Assembly: GCF_026625745.1 (NCBI RefSeq)
Contig: NZ_CP113061.1
Location: 186,001 to 250,000, forward strand
Length of the DNA: 64,000 nt
Direction of reading: 5' to 3'
Source: Asticcacaulis sp. SL142
Lineage (GTDB): Bacteria; Pseudomonadota; Alphaproteobacteria; Caulobacterales; Caulobacteraceae
Below the pieces are notes generated by a model. It had not been told where the DNA came from and did not search any database. It saw only the letters and a program-made list of their open reading frames with translations. Numbering within the stretch: the first letter of the stretch is position 1; every line of letters starts with the position of its first letter. This document shows positions 26,002-34,709 of the stretch, piece by piece. Both the position numbers and the translations under genes were made by a program.

Positions 26002-27315
26002 CTAAGCCCGGCGGCGCAACGGCGGCAGGGTTGAGCGGGCATAACCGGCGGGTGGTGCGGTTTCAAGCAGCACCTGCTCCTTGATGGCGCGTGGCTCACC
26101 AAACAAATGACCCTGACCATAGCCGATATCGGCTTCGAGCACGTCAACGACCTGCCGCTCAGACTCGATCTTTTCGGCAATAACTTCGATGCCGTAACGC
26201 GCCAGCAGCGACGCATAATCACCGGCGTGAATATCTTTGAGGAACTTCATGGCCGGGCGGCCGTCGATGTCGAGCAGTTGCTCCATCAACAGCTTGGCCG
26301 AAATCTTGACGAAGCGTACGTCTGAGCGTTGCAGGTCATGAACGTCGAAATCAATCGTCGTGACCTTATCGATCGAGAAGCGGAAACCGAGATCAGCCAG
26401 CTTGGCCATATTGCGGGCTTCGGCTGACCCGCGGGCAATAAAGGCGTCCTGACCCAGTTCAAAAATCAGCGCGCCGGACAGGTCTCTGTTTTCCTTAAGG
26501 AACTCCAGAAACTGCGGGAAAAAGCTGTCGTCACGCAGGGTCGAGAGCGAGATATTGCAGAAAATGCCAATACGTCGGTCGTTCTTGGCCAGCTTTCGCA
26601 CAATCTGCACGCACCGGAACAGCAACAGATTGTCGATCGACGGCAGTAAGCCTTCGGGTTCAGCCACGGTCAGATATTCCGCCGGCATCATCACGCGGCC
26701 GGTCTCATCGCGCAGACGGGAAAAGCTTTCGTAAAACACCGTCTTGCGCTGTGGCAGGGACACGACCGGTTGCAGATAGAGATCAACACGGTTCTCAATC
26801 AGGGCTTCGCGCACGGTCTCAATAAGAGCAATGGCTTGCTGTTCCTGACGCGACATCTGGCGCACGGCCTCGGCGGCGTTCGGACCGCGCGCATAGCTTG
26901 GCTGCGCGGGTGCCGGTGTGCGGCTTTGCCATTCGTTCAGGCGATCTTCGATGCTTTCGCCGAGCTTAAGCACCAGCCCTTCCAGCATCTTAACCTCAGA
27001 TGTCAATTCTTCGGTGCGGGTGGTGCGCTGATGCTGCACGCTGTCGGCCAGATCGATCATGTCTTTTTGGGTGGCGTCAATGGCTTCGATCATCAGGCGG
27101 TGCGCTTCGCGTACCCGGTCGATATCTTTGTCGATGCGCGCGGCCATCAGCTTTTGGCCGACAAACACATGGAACCCGGTACACAGGCCCATAGTGCCCA
27201 GAAACGCCGCCACGCACGCACCGCCGTCTGAGCCGCCGCGCCACAACAGGGCGGCTACCGTCAGCGACAGAAAGATGTAGGTGCCCATCAATAGGGCAGG
27301 GGTGGCTCTGGCCAT
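26002..27315 (-). CDS. tipF: TipF-like flagellar regulator with degenerate EAL domain
   Basis: Architecture: two N-terminal membrane segments (ALLMGTYIFLSLTVAALLW and VAAFLGTMGLCTGFHVFVG), a long coiled coil (about residues 55-125), a linker, then a C-terminal EAL domain. The signature position reads FYESFSRL instead of EAL, while the barrel (LYLQPVVSL, IFELGQDAF, FSIDKVTTIDFDV, GYGQGHLFGEP) remains. This order matches Caulobacter TipF, a c-di-GMP-binding factor needed for flagellum placement and assembly at the new pole. I start at ATG 27315; an upstream GTG adds eight residues. It follows a CheY-like regulator gene by 98 bp on the same strand. Confidence 0.85.
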   Translation of the reverse strand: MARATPALLMGTYIFLSLTVAALLWRGGSDGGACVAAFLGTMGLCTGFHVFVGQKLMAARIDKDIDRVREAHRLMIEAIDATQKDMIDLADSVQHQRTTRTEELTSEVKMLEGLVLKLGESIEDRLNEWQSRTPAPAQPSYARGPNAAEAVRQMSRQEQQAIALIETVREALIENRVDLYLQPVVSLPQRKTVFYESFSRLRDETGRVMMPAEYLTVAEPEGLLPSIDNLLLFRCVQIVRKLAKNDRRIGIFCNISLSTLRDDSFFPQFLEFLKENRDLSGALIFELGQDAFIARGSAEARNMAKLADLGFRFSIDKVTTIDFDVHDLQRSDVRFVKISAKLLMEQLLDIDGRPAMKFLKDIHAGDYASLLARYGIEVIAEKIESERQVVDVLEADIGYGQGHLFGEPRAIKEQVLLETAPPAGYARSTLPPLRRRA

Positions 27316-27413
27316 GAATGCGTGGTCCTGAAGAATCACTAATACGCGTAGAGCGCACTATGGGGTGATTTTCCTCTGACGCAAAGCGCGGCGTTAACTT
27401 TTGGATTTTAAGC

Positions 27414-27908
27414 CTAAAACATGCCGTCGGTATTGCGCCGATACGGGCCTTTATAGCCCTCATCGGTCTTTCGGCGGCGATCCGGCCCGAAATAGGTCGA
27501 GCAGCGGATAAACGGGCGCGGGCGCATGATGATGGTGTCGATACGGCCCAACAGCGCGCGCGCCGTCAGCGGCTTGACCACAAATTCATTGACCCCGGCG
27601 TCACGGGCTTCCATCACGCGGCTCTTCTCAGAATGACCGGTGATCATCACGACCGGCAGGTAAGGGTTGGGGCTGTCGCTGGAATTACGCAGCATGCGGG
27701 TAAATTCAACCCCGTCGATAGGCTGCATGTTGAAATCGACAACGGCGATATCAGCGTCATACTGGCGCAGTATCTCCAGGGCCTCGGCGCCGTCGCGCGC
27801 TTCGCGAATGTTACGCAGACCGGTGCCTTTGAGGATGGCCATGACGATTGAGCGCATGTGCTGATTGTCTTCGACCAGCAGAATTTTAAGGGCACTATAA
27901 TCAGTCAT
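27414..27908 (-). CDS. CheY-like response regulator with arginine-rich C-terminal tail
   Basis: Receiver domain with Glu13/Asp14, phosphorylation site Asp58 (IAVVDFNMQPIDG), Thr90 (VVMITGHSE) and Lys112 (NEFVVKPLTARALL). After the receiver comes a tail STYFGPDRRRKTDEGYKG, then PYRR (138-158), a form found on a set of alphaproteobacterial CheY-like proteins. Caulobacter has CheY-like c-di-GMP effectors (Cle proteins) that bind the nucleotide through an arginine-rich stretch and act on the flagellar motor; placement next to tipF makes such a role plausible but unproven. The ATG at 27908 is the only good start. Confidence 0.9.
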   Translation of the reverse strand: MTDYSALKILLVEDNQHMRSIVMAILKGTGLRNIREARDGAEALEILRQYDADIAVVDFNMQPIDGVEFTRMLRNSSDSPNPYLPVVMITGHSEKSRVMEARDAGVNEFVVKPLTARALLGRIDTIIMRPRPFIRCSTYFGPDRRRKTDEGYKGPYRRNTDGMF

Positions 27909-28175
27909 GACACATAAGTCCGTTCTGCCTCAACACGGCAGATGATTTAACTTGAAATCTAAAAGGAGGTACGCGGTACTGATGGGATCGGCACCGTTCA
28001 TTTTGAAAACTGAAGGATTGGCCCCTGCCTGCGGTTAAGCAAACCTACCTTAAAGATCAAGTGTGGCACACAAATATTGTCGCTGATTGAACAGGGTGGA
28101 CGCAATATTTCCATGAAATGTGACGCATTTTGCAATAGTATGCGCTCTTGATGGCGAATTTGACGCCAATTGGTC

Positions 28176-29036
28176 TCAGTCGGTGACCATCAGGCTGGGG
28201 TCAAGCGACCGGTCGCGCCATTTGAGTCGCCAGCACAGATGCGGGCCGGTGGAGCGGCCCTTGGCCCCGACGTGGCCGATCAACTGACCTTTCGGGACAA
28301 GCTGACCTTTGGCGACAAACAGTTGTGACAGGTGCAGATACATGGAAATCACCCCCTGACCGTGGTCGATCAGTATCAGCCCGCCCTCAAAATGCAGATC
28401 GGGTTCGGCCAGCACCACCCGCCCGGTCTGAGGCGCATGCACCGGCGTGCCGACGGGGGCGGCCATGTCATAGCCATAGTGCGGCCGCGACGGGACACCA
28501 TTTAAGATGCGCTGATTGCCGAAGGTGCCGGACACGCGGTAGATATCAAGCGGCCATGAAAACCCATCCCGGAACCAGTCGGCATCTTCGCGGTGGGCGA
28601 AAGCCTCGTTTTTGAGCGCGACCTCCGCCGCGATCCTCTCCAGCAAAGCCGGGTCGCTGGGGGTGACGGTATTTTGCGGCAGGCCATCGACGCGCTGCAC
28701 GTCATAGGTGGCGGGATAAACGTCGCAGGTCGTCTTTTGGTACTGGCCTGAGACCGGGCCTTTCAGTTCAATCAGGCACTGGGGCGGGCTGTCGCGATCA
28801 AAGCCGATGAAAAAGCTGCCGATATCGGAGGCTTTGGTGCGCCATTCGCCGTCAACCCAGACGTCAGCGTGGGGATCGGCCTGGCCTATGGCATAGCCGC
28901 CCTGCTTAAAACAACCGCGAAGGTTTAGGGTGCGCGGGATCAGGGGGACCGCATAGGCGGGCCTGGCCGCAAGGCCCATCAGGCCTGCGGCTTTTAACAC
29001 ATGTCTGCGGTTCAGCGCTGGTTCTGGGCTTTCCAT
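28176..29036 (-). CDS. Tat-exported M23 (LytM-type) metallopeptidase
   Basis: Seen: a twin-arginine signal (NRRHVLKAAGLMGLAA, Arg10-Arg11) with cleavage near AYA, a central region of about 120 residues, then an M23 domain with zinc-site motif RPHYGYDMAAP, the hairpin ISMYLHLS and the second motif TGPHLCWRLKW. Expected to cut peptidoglycan cross-links in the periplasm or act as a LytM activator; the zinc residues His/Asp and HxxW-region His appear present. The start overlaps DUF2093 by 25 bases; xseA-DUF2093-M23 on one strand is a recurrent alphaproteobacterial order. Confidence 0.92.
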   Translation of the reverse strand: MESPEPALNRRHVLKAAGLMGLAARPAYAVPLIPRTLNLRGCFKQGGYAIGQADPHADVWVDGEWRTKASDIGSFFIGFDRDSPPQCLIELKGPVSGQYQKTTCDVYPATYDVQRVDGLPQNTVTPSDPALLERIAAEVALKNEAFAHREDADWFRDGFSWPLDIYRVSGTFGNQRILNGVPSRPHYGYDMAAPVGTPVHAPQTGRVVLAEPDLHFEGGLILIDHGQGVISMYLHLSQLFVAKGQLVPKGQLIGHVGAKGRSTGPHLCWRLKWRDRSLDPSLMVTD

Positions 29037-29230
29037 CGGGCCGTGGCTTCTTCAGGGCCTGCATAGGCTTCCTGAGCGGTGGGGTTCCAGTAGCGCAGGG
29101 CCTCCAGCGGGATGTGCTTGCCCGATACAGCGCAGATGACGAACTTACCGGGCTTCATGACGACATATTCGCCGTCGCCATAGTGCAGAACGGCCTGATC
29201 GGGCAGGGGGGAAGGGGTGTGCATATTCAT
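29012..29230 (-). CDS. DUF2093 protein
   Basis: 72 residues; VLHYGDGEYVVMKPGKFVIC followed by SGKHIPLEALRYWNP is the DUF2093 signature. Function unknown. It lies between xseA (27 bp upstream) and the M23 peptidase, which it overlaps by 25 bases, so translation is probably coupled. The start could also be Met3. Confidence 0.9.
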   Translation of the reverse strand: MNMHTPSPLPDQAVLHYGDGEYVVMKPGKFVICAVSGKHIPLEALRYWNPTAQEAYAGPEEATARWKAQNQR

Positions 29231-29257
29231 TATCGTAATATAGGCGCAGATGGCGGC

Positions 29258-30775
29258 TTAAAACAAGCTCCCCTGATCCGAAGATGAAGGTGGTGTGACT
29301 TTTTTGGGCGCGGGCTTGGGCAAAGACGTTTGCGGTGGTGCTTCGGTAGTGGCGACCACATCGACAATGCCGTCCTTGAAATGCAGTTCCAGCGCATCAT
29401 TGGCGTTCACGGCGGCGGCTGACGCGATCAGAGCCCCGTCCTTACGGTGGACGCGGGCAAAACCGAGGTTGAGGGGCCGGTCGGGGTTCAGGCTTTGGCG
29501 TAATTGCTCAAGGGATGACAGCCGGTCGCTGCGTTGTTTGAATTGGCGCTGCACGGCGTCATCCATGCGCTGCGCCCATGCGGGCAGACGCGCATGTGAC
29601 TCAGCAAGCGCCACGCGGCGGGTCAAGGCGGCCAGGGCGCGGGTTGATAATTGCGACACCTGATCGCGTTTTAGCGCCTGCGGACGGGCCAGCAAAGCCG
29701 GATTAAACCGACCCGCCACCCGTACAAAGCCGGTTTCATGCAGGTTGAGGTTTTTCAACAGCCCCCCATCCAGGCGATGGGCGATATAATCGAGCCTCTG
29801 CTGGGCGGAGTTGATCAGGTCCTGCGGCTTGGGCAGGGCGCGGCTCAACAGCGCCACCCGTTCGCGGCGGGATTCCATATAGCGCCCAAACGTGCCGACG
29901 CGGCGGCGCTCCAGATCAAGCAAGAAACCTTTGAGTTCGCTCAACACCGGTGTCGCCATTTCAGCCGCCCCTGTGGGGGTGGGCGCGCGCCGGTCAGACA
30001 CAAAATCGATCAGGGTGGTGTCGGTTTCATGGCCGACGGCGGAAATGATCGGGATGGGGCAGGCGGCAACGGCCCGCGCCAGAGCTTCGTCATTGAACGG
30101 CCACAGATCCTCGACCGAGCCGCCGCCGCGGGCGATGATGATCACGTCAGGTTTGGGGGCTTCGCCGTTCTCGAACCCTTTGAGGGCGCGGATCACCTGA
30201 CCCGGTGCGGCATCGCCCTGAACCACCACCGGCCAGACGATGACCCGACACGGCCAACGGTCACGGATGCGATGCAGGATATCGCGGATAACCGCACCGG
30301 TGGGCGAAGTAATAACGCCGATGGTTTTGGGCGCAAATGGCAACGGTTTTTTCCGCGACGGATCGAACAGGCCTTCCGCGCTGAGTTTGCCTTTAAGCCT
30401 TTCAAGCTGGGCCAGCAGCGCGCCCATGCCGGCGGCTTCCAGCGACTCGATGACGATCTGGTACTTGGAAGACGCCGGAAAGGTCGTGATCTTACCGGTC
30501 ACAATGACCTCAAGCCCCATTTCCGGCTGGGCTTTCAGGCGGCTGACATTGCCTTTCCAGATCACGCCATCAATAGCGGCGCGGTCGTCCTTGAGGGTCA
30601 GATAGACATGGCCGGACGAATGGCGCGTGACTTTGGAAATCTCCGCCCGTACCCGCACATGGTCATAGGTGGTCTCTAAGGTGCGTTTCAGCGCGCCGGC
30701 CAGTTCGGATACCGAATAGGGGGCAGCGTTCGTGGATTCTGGGGTCGATTCGGTCGGGGGAAGGAGGTCGGTCAT
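29258..30775 (-). CDS. xseA: Exodeoxyribonuclease VII large subunit
   Basis: Degrades single-stranded DNA with XseB. 505 residues. N-terminal OB-fold ([33 protein letters not shown]), catalytic core with [18 protein letters not shown], the conserved [16 protein letters not shown] and [17 protein letters not shown], then a helical C-terminus and a Pro/Lys/Ser-rich tail. Ribosome site AGAGGTGAG directly precedes the ATG. A small hairpin (30787-30811) lies just upstream. Confidence 0.95.
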   Translation of the reverse strand: MTDLLPPTESTPESTNAAPYSVSELAGALKRTLETTYDHVRVRAEISKVTRHSSGHVYLTLKDDRAAIDGVIWKGNVSRLKAQPEMGLEVIVTGKITTFPASSKYQIVIESLEAAGMGALLAQLERLKGKLSAEGLFDPSRKKPLPFAPKTIGVITSPTGAVIRDILHRIRDRWPCRVIVWPVVVQGDAAPGQVIRALKGFENGEAPKPDVIIIARGGGSVEDLWPFNDEALARAVAACPIPIISAVGHETDTTLIDFVSDRRAPTPTGAAEMATPVLSELKGFLLDLERRRVGTFGRYMESRRERVALLSRALPKPQDLINSAQQRLDYIAHRLDGGLLKNLNLHETGFVRVAGRFNPALLARPQALKRDQVSQLSTRALAALTRRVALAESHARLPAWAQRMDDAVQRQFKQRSDRLSSLEQLRQSLNPDRPLNLGFARVHRKDGALIASAAAVNANDALELHFKDGIVDVVATTEAPPQTSLPKPAPKKVTPPSSSDQGSLF

Positions 30776-30786
30776 GACTCACCTCT

Positions 30787-30811
30787 TTAGCCGAAGCGAC
30801 GCTCCGGCTAA
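30787..30811. repeat. Hairpin at the xseA-proximal border of the AT-rich gene
   Basis: An 11-bp inverted repeat with one mismatch (TTAGCCGAAGC against GCTCCGGCTAA) and a 3-base loop lies between the stop of the AT-rich gene and the xseA ribosome site. It has no T-tract toward xseA, so it is not a clear terminator; it may be an RNA hairpin or insertion boundary. Confidence 0.5.
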
Positions 30812-30819
30812 AGTGAAGT

Positions 30820-31665
30820 TTATTGGCCCCAACCCTCATGAAATTTGGTCAGCCCGTACGCAGATGGTGGGAAAATAGTGCCGAAGTACTTTTGTATGTC
30901 TATCGATTTATTGTTGAAAGGTCTTAAAATTTCCAAATTAATAATAGCATTTTTCAATTCAAAATTTCCCTCATATATTGATGTAACGGCTAATATGAAT
31001 GCTTGCGTTGGTGAAATGTAAGAGCGGAAGTATTTTTTGTATGTCTGTGTATCATCATTGGTTTTTTCATTGTAGCTTGAAATTAGCTCTGATGTTGCTG
31101 TAATCGTTAAAAAATAATTGTGCAAATCGTCATTAACACTTCCGTAGTTTGTATTGAAAAAATTAGACGTATGAATTATGTCGTTTTGCTCTACGAAATG
31201 CTCCACTGGTAAGCCTGCCGCCATTAAAAATGTGAATGCATTCTTACCGTTAATAATGTTGGCTTTAATTCCAGCGGAGCCAAATCTATGATTGGTCGTG
31301 TCGCATGAAATTGATTTTTCACAATCATTGAGGTGGGTGATAGCTTGGAAAAAGATCGCCTCAAATTTTTCTCGTTGTAATGCGCTTTTGGTTTCCTTCA
31401 ATTCATTCCACTGAAGGTAAATCGCAACTAAAATGCCGATCAAACTTAAGCCTGAAAAAAGGGCATTCACGGCCCCAAATTTATCTCCAAACGTGCCACG
31501 CAGTATTAGTTTTTCCTCTATGGAGTTAGTCTCGCCTAATGGAACAAGCATCCACTGCGACACACCATACATAGTAGATAACATGATCGAGCATAGGCAT
31601 CCTATAATCAACCAGAACCAATTTTTACTAAACCACTGGTGGGTTAGTTTTAGGAAATTTGCCAT
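30820..31665 (-). CDS. Putative phage abortive-infection membrane protein (putAbiC-like), AT-rich
   Basis: Two N-terminal membrane helices (NWFWLIIGCLCSIMLSTMYG and NALFSGLSLIGILVAIYLQW), a basic coiled-coil linker (NELKETKSALQREKFEAIFF), then a cytoplasmic domain of about 180 residues. The block GDKFGAVNALFSGLSLIGI plus QWNELKETKSALQREKFEAI closely recalls the putAbiC family of putative phage-defence proteins; I cannot run a profile search. I start at ATG 31665 (GAGG about 6 bases upstream) rather than 31683. Its composition is strikingly AT-rich (AAT, ATA, TTA codons throughout) against GC-rich neighbours xseA and copB, indicating recent horizontal acquisition. It sits alone between two hairpins. 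Confidence 0.65.
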   Translation of the reverse strand: MANFLKLTHQWFSKNWFWLIIGCLCSIMLSTMYGVSQWMLVPLGETNSIEEKLILRGTFGDKFGAVNALFSGLSLIGILVAIYLQWNELKETKSALQREKFEAIFFQAITHLNDCEKSISCDTTNHRFGSAGIKANIINGKNAFTFLMAAGLPVEHFVEQNDIIHTSNFFNTNYGSVNDDLHNYFLTITATSELISSYNEKTNDDTQTYKKYFRSYISPTQAFILAVTSIYEGNFELKNAIINLEILRPFNNKSIDIQKYFGTIFPPSAYGLTKFHEGWGQ

Positions 31666-31732
31666 CACATCCTCTAAAGCCATTATGGCGGAGAGTAAGT
31701 TGATTCATTTCGCGTCCAAAGGAATCCTTTAA

Positions 31733-31760
31733 TCACCGGAAAACCTGCGTTTTCCGGTGA
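31733..31760. terminator. Perfect 11-bp hairpin downstream of copB
   Basis: TCACCGGAAAA (31733-31743) pairs perfectly with TTTTCCGGTGA (31750-31760) across a 6-base loop, 5 bases after the copB stop on the minus strand. There is no long T-tract beyond it, but the A/T part of the stem supplies one; likely terminator of copLAB. Confidence 0.65.
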
Positions 31761-31765
31761 GTTAG

Positions 31766-32461
31766 TTAAAACATTGCCCGCACACCCGCCATGATGACGG
31801 TTTCCGACTGGTCTTCGCCCAAGCGGCGGGCGATGGCGGCGGTTTCGCCCAGTTTGGTTTCATGCTTCACCTCGATAAAGGGGGCGAAGCGGCGGGTGAT
31901 CTCATAGCGAGTCTGCAGGCCGATTTCGGCTGAGCTGAAGCCCGCGCCGATATGGGTTTTCAGATCGTCCTGAGCGTGGGCTTCGATTTCGATGAACGGC
32001 TGTACGATCCATTTCTGGGTCAGCAGCAGGTCATTTTCCTGCCGCAGACGCGCACTTACCTTGCCGTCATCACGCACAAACAGATGGGCTTCGGTTTCAA
32101 AGAAATAGGGCGCAAGACCAGAGGCCCCCGCAGTCAAATAAGCATGAGATTTGGGCTCCATATCCTGCCGGATGCCGACCTGCGCGTCCCAGAAGGTTGA
32201 GACATTACGGCTATACAGCGCCCAGACCTCAGCCGTTTCCCATTCGCTTTCATGACGCTCGCCTTCAATCTTATAGGTAAACTTATGGGTATCGCCGCCA
32301 ACCCGGCCATCGATATCAACATGCTGCCGATCGTCACAGGCGGCAACTTCAGCCACCACCGTGTGAAAGATCATGCCGCCGTGGTGATGCTTATGATCGG
32401 TTTCGGCAGCAGCGTCCGACGCCGCCAATATCCCGCAGATTATCAACCATTGACTATTCAT
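31766..32461 (-). CDS. copB: Copper resistance protein B
   Basis: Outer-membrane beta-barrel partner of CopA in copper tolerance. From ATG 32461: signal peptide (MNSQWLIICGILAASDAAAE), a His-rich segment DHKHHHGGM that could bind Cu, then repeated alternating strands such as EVWALYSRNVSTFWDAQVG and ending in the aromatic-terminated barrel signature VRAMF. 231 residues. The start overlaps copA by 8 bases with GGAGG inside the copA HGGHHE codons, so copA and copB are translationally coupled. Confidence 0.92.
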   Translation of the reverse strand: MNSQWLIICGILAASDAAAETDHKHHHGGMIFHTVVAEVAACDDRQHVDIDGRVGGDTHKFTYKIEGERHESEWETAEVWALYSRNVSTFWDAQVGIRQDMEPKSHAYLTAGASGLAPYFFETEAHLFVRDDGKVSARLRQENDLLLTQKWIVQPFIEIEAHAQDDLKTHIGAGFSSAEIGLQTRYEITRRFAPFIEVKHETKLGETAAIARRLGEDQSETVIMAGVRAMF

Positions 32462-34088
32462 GGTGGCCTCCGTGATCGTGGTGGCTGTGATCCATCTCAG
32501 GCGCGGCTTTTGCGTTAGGCACATCACGATCGGCCACCAGAACTGTCGTCATCATGCCTGACATCATGTGGTAGAGCAGGTGGCAATGGAACGCCCATTC
32601 TCCTTCCTCATCAGCCGTTAGCAGCACCGAATAGGTAGCCCCCGGCGGCACCACGACCGTGTGCTTATTGGGCACTTTGGCGGCCTCCTGACCGTTCTCA
32701 AGCTGCATGAACATGCCGTGCAGGTGCATGGGGTGGGTCATCATGGTTTCATTGACGAACCGCAATCGCAGGCGTTCGCCCGCTTTCAGTAGCAACGGAC
32801 CGTCGCTGTCGGCATAGGTTTTACCATTCAGCGTCCAGATATAGCGCTCCATATTGCCGCCCAGACGCAACTCCAGGGTACGTTCCGGCGCTCTTAAATC
32901 AGTCTGTGAGGTTAAGCTTCGTAAATCCTTATAATCCAAAATCTTGGTGCCTTCCGATGCACCGGTTTGAGCCCAGCCGCTGTCGGGCATATCTGACATA
33001 TCCATATCCGGATCGTCGTGCATCATCATAGCCATGTTCATATCGGTCATGGTCAGGCGGGCACGGGGTCGTTGCGTGGGTATCTCACCCCTCATCCCCT
33101 CACGCGGGGCCAGTGCGCCCAGTGCAAAGCCTGTCCGATCAATGGATTCCGCCGCAATCGTATAGGCTTTGTCCTCGGTTGGGGTGACGATGACATCATA
33201 GGTTTCGGCCGGGCCCATGCGCATTTCGTCAATATTGACGGGCTCGACATTCTGACCGTCGGCAGCGACCAGTTCCATCTTAAGGCCGGATATGCGCACA
33301 TCAAACACGGTCATGGCCGAAGCGTTAATCAGGCGCAGGCGTACCCGCTCATTCGGCGTGAACAGACCGGTCCAGTTCTGATCAGGACGCTTGCCATTGA
33401 CTAAAAACGTATAGCCGGTGACATCGCTCAGATCCGACGGTAACATACGCATTTTGCCCCATTCGGAAGTCGCCTTCCATGCGGCACCTAAACCCTTGTC
33501 GCGGGCGCTTTTGACAAACTCACCCACCGTCGGGCGCGCGGTCTGGTAGTAGTCAGCGCTGCTTTTAAGGTTTTTCATGATCTGGCCGGAGGTTTCCGGT
33601 GTGAAATCAGATAGTAACACCACATAGTCACGATCGGATGTGACCGGATCAGCGCCTGTGGGCCGGATGACCATAGAGCCATAATGGCCGTCCTGTTCCT
33701 GGGTCATGGAATGGGCGTGATACCAGTAGGTGCCGCTCTGACGGATATTAAAGCGATAGGTGAAGGTCTCACCTGGCTTGATGCCGGTAAAACCACCCAA
33801 TCCTGGCACGCCGTCCATATTGGGTGGCAGCAATAGGCCATGCCAGTGGACGGAGGTATCCTCATCCATGCGATTGGTGACGTGGACGACGGCCTCATCG
33901 CCTTCGTCAAAAATAAGCGTCGGGCCGGGAATGGTGCCGTTGACGGTGATTTTTTGGGTCGGCTGACCGGTCACGATGACCGTCTCACGCGCGATGGTGA
34001 GATTATATTCGGTGGTCTTGGCCGTGGCGGGCGTCGTCATCAACAGCGCGCACAGGGCCAAAATCCACCGCAGAGATTTGCGGATCAT
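32454..34088 (-). CDS. copA: Copper resistance multicopper oxidase CopA
   Basis: Periplasmic multicopper oxidase. Signal peptide (MIRKSLRWILALCALLMT), three cupredoxin domains, and the copper-site motifs HWHGL, WYHAHSMTQEQDGHYG, HPMHLHGMFMQL and AFHCHLLYHMMSGM (T1 His-Cys-His with Met ligand). A Met/Asp/His-rich insert (MNMAMMMHDDPDMDMSDM) and a His-rich C-terminus (DHSHHDHGGHHE) resemble Cu-binding segments of the CopA/PcoA family. The signal peptide seen is Sec-like without an obvious twin-arginine; many relatives use Tat. Follows the copL-like gene by 41 bp. Confidence 0.95.
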   Translation of the reverse strand: MIRKSLRWILALCALLMTTPATAKTTEYNLTIARETVIVTGQPTQKITVNGTIPGPTLIFDEGDEAVVHVTNRMDEDTSVHWHGLLLPPNMDGVPGLGGFTGIKPGETFTYRFNIRQSGTYWYHAHSMTQEQDGHYGSMVIRPTGADPVTSDRDYVVLLSDFTPETSGQIMKNLKSSADYYQTARPTVGEFVKSARDKGLGAAWKATSEWGKMRMLPSDLSDVTGYTFLVNGKRPDQNWTGLFTPNERVRLRLINASAMTVFDVRISGLKMELVAADGQNVEPVNIDEMRMGPAETYDVIVTPTEDKAYTIAAESIDRTGFALGALAPREGMRGEIPTQRPRARLTMTDMNMAMMMHDDPDMDMSDMPDSGWAQTGASEGTKILDYKDLRSLTSQTDLRAPERTLELRLGGNMERYIWTLNGKTYADSDGPLLLKAGERLRLRFVNETMMTHPMHLHGMFMQLENGQEAAKVPNKHTVVVPPGATYSVLLTADEEGEWAFHCHLLYHMMSGMMTTVLVADRDVPNAKAAPEMDHSHHDHGGHHE

Positions 34089-34129
34089 GGTAAAATTCCT
34101 GAGGATTTTAATAGAGAACTGGAATGGAC

Positions 34130-34507
34130 TCAGGATTTGGGCGGGGGCTTGATCTGCTCGCGGATGGCTGACAGCAGCCGCTTTGAAAAAGCCTCGTAAC
34201 GGGTGTTGACGGACGGCGCGGGCATTTTAGTGTCGCTTGATGGGGCCGCTTGGGCAGGCGTTTGGCAATGACTGAGGGCGCACGCGCAGGCTTTGTCGCA
34301 GCAGCTATCGTCTGACTCGCTTTTAGGTGCCTTGTGCGATTTTGCGGCCTCTTTTTGTGTCCGATCATGGCAGTCGCTCATGGTCTCAATTTGCGCGGCG
34401 GGCGCGGCATGGGCCGAGGGCAGGGTGGTGGCCGCAACCGACACCTGCGCACTGAACAAGAAGATCAGCGGCATGATCAGGCGTAAAAAGGTCTTAAAAG
34501 CGGCCAT
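34130..34507 (-). CDS. CopL-like periplasmic Cys/His-rich copper protein
   Basis: 125 residues with a signal peptide (LRLIMPLIFLFSAQVSVAA) and a mature part rich in His and Cys: SDCHD, then DDSCCDKACACALSHC, then a Pro/Ser linker and a basic helix. This cysteine pattern and the location directly upstream of copA match the CopL family of metal-binding regulatory proteins, known from the copLAB operons of Xanthomonas. The order here is copL-copA-copB. No strong ribosome site is seen upstream of the ATG. The function as copper sensor or buffer is inferred from the family. Confidence 0.72.
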   Translation of the reverse strand: MAAFKTFLRLIMPLIFLFSAQVSVAATTLPSAHAAPAAQIETMSDCHDRTQKEAAKSHKAPKSESDDSCCDKACACALSHCQTPAQAAPSSDTKMPAPSVNTRYEAFSKRLLSAIREQIKPPPKS

Positions 34508-34709
34508 AGCGTCAACATAGTCGCCACTCCCCTAAAAACCAAGCCCAAATCAGCCGACAAACGCCGCGCCCGAACGGCGAGGGTGACATCATAAAAAAAT
34601 ATTTCGGTTGGTCGTGAAATTACAGACTGCCCCCCATATTTCAGGGTGACCTTAGCCCGGAATAATCATAGGTTCCGTCCGTAATAGCCCCAGCATTTAA
34701 GAGGTAATC

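Noticed and set aside
27963-28038. Strong AAGGAGGT on the plus strand followed by an 18-codon frame starting at 27982
   Set aside because: Spacing of 11 bases is long, the peptide is tiny and no plus-strand gene follows; likely chance.
29738-30679. 313-residue frame antisense to xseA
   Set aside because: Pure antisense shadow of a high-GC gene; the protein shows no hydrophobic core or known motif.
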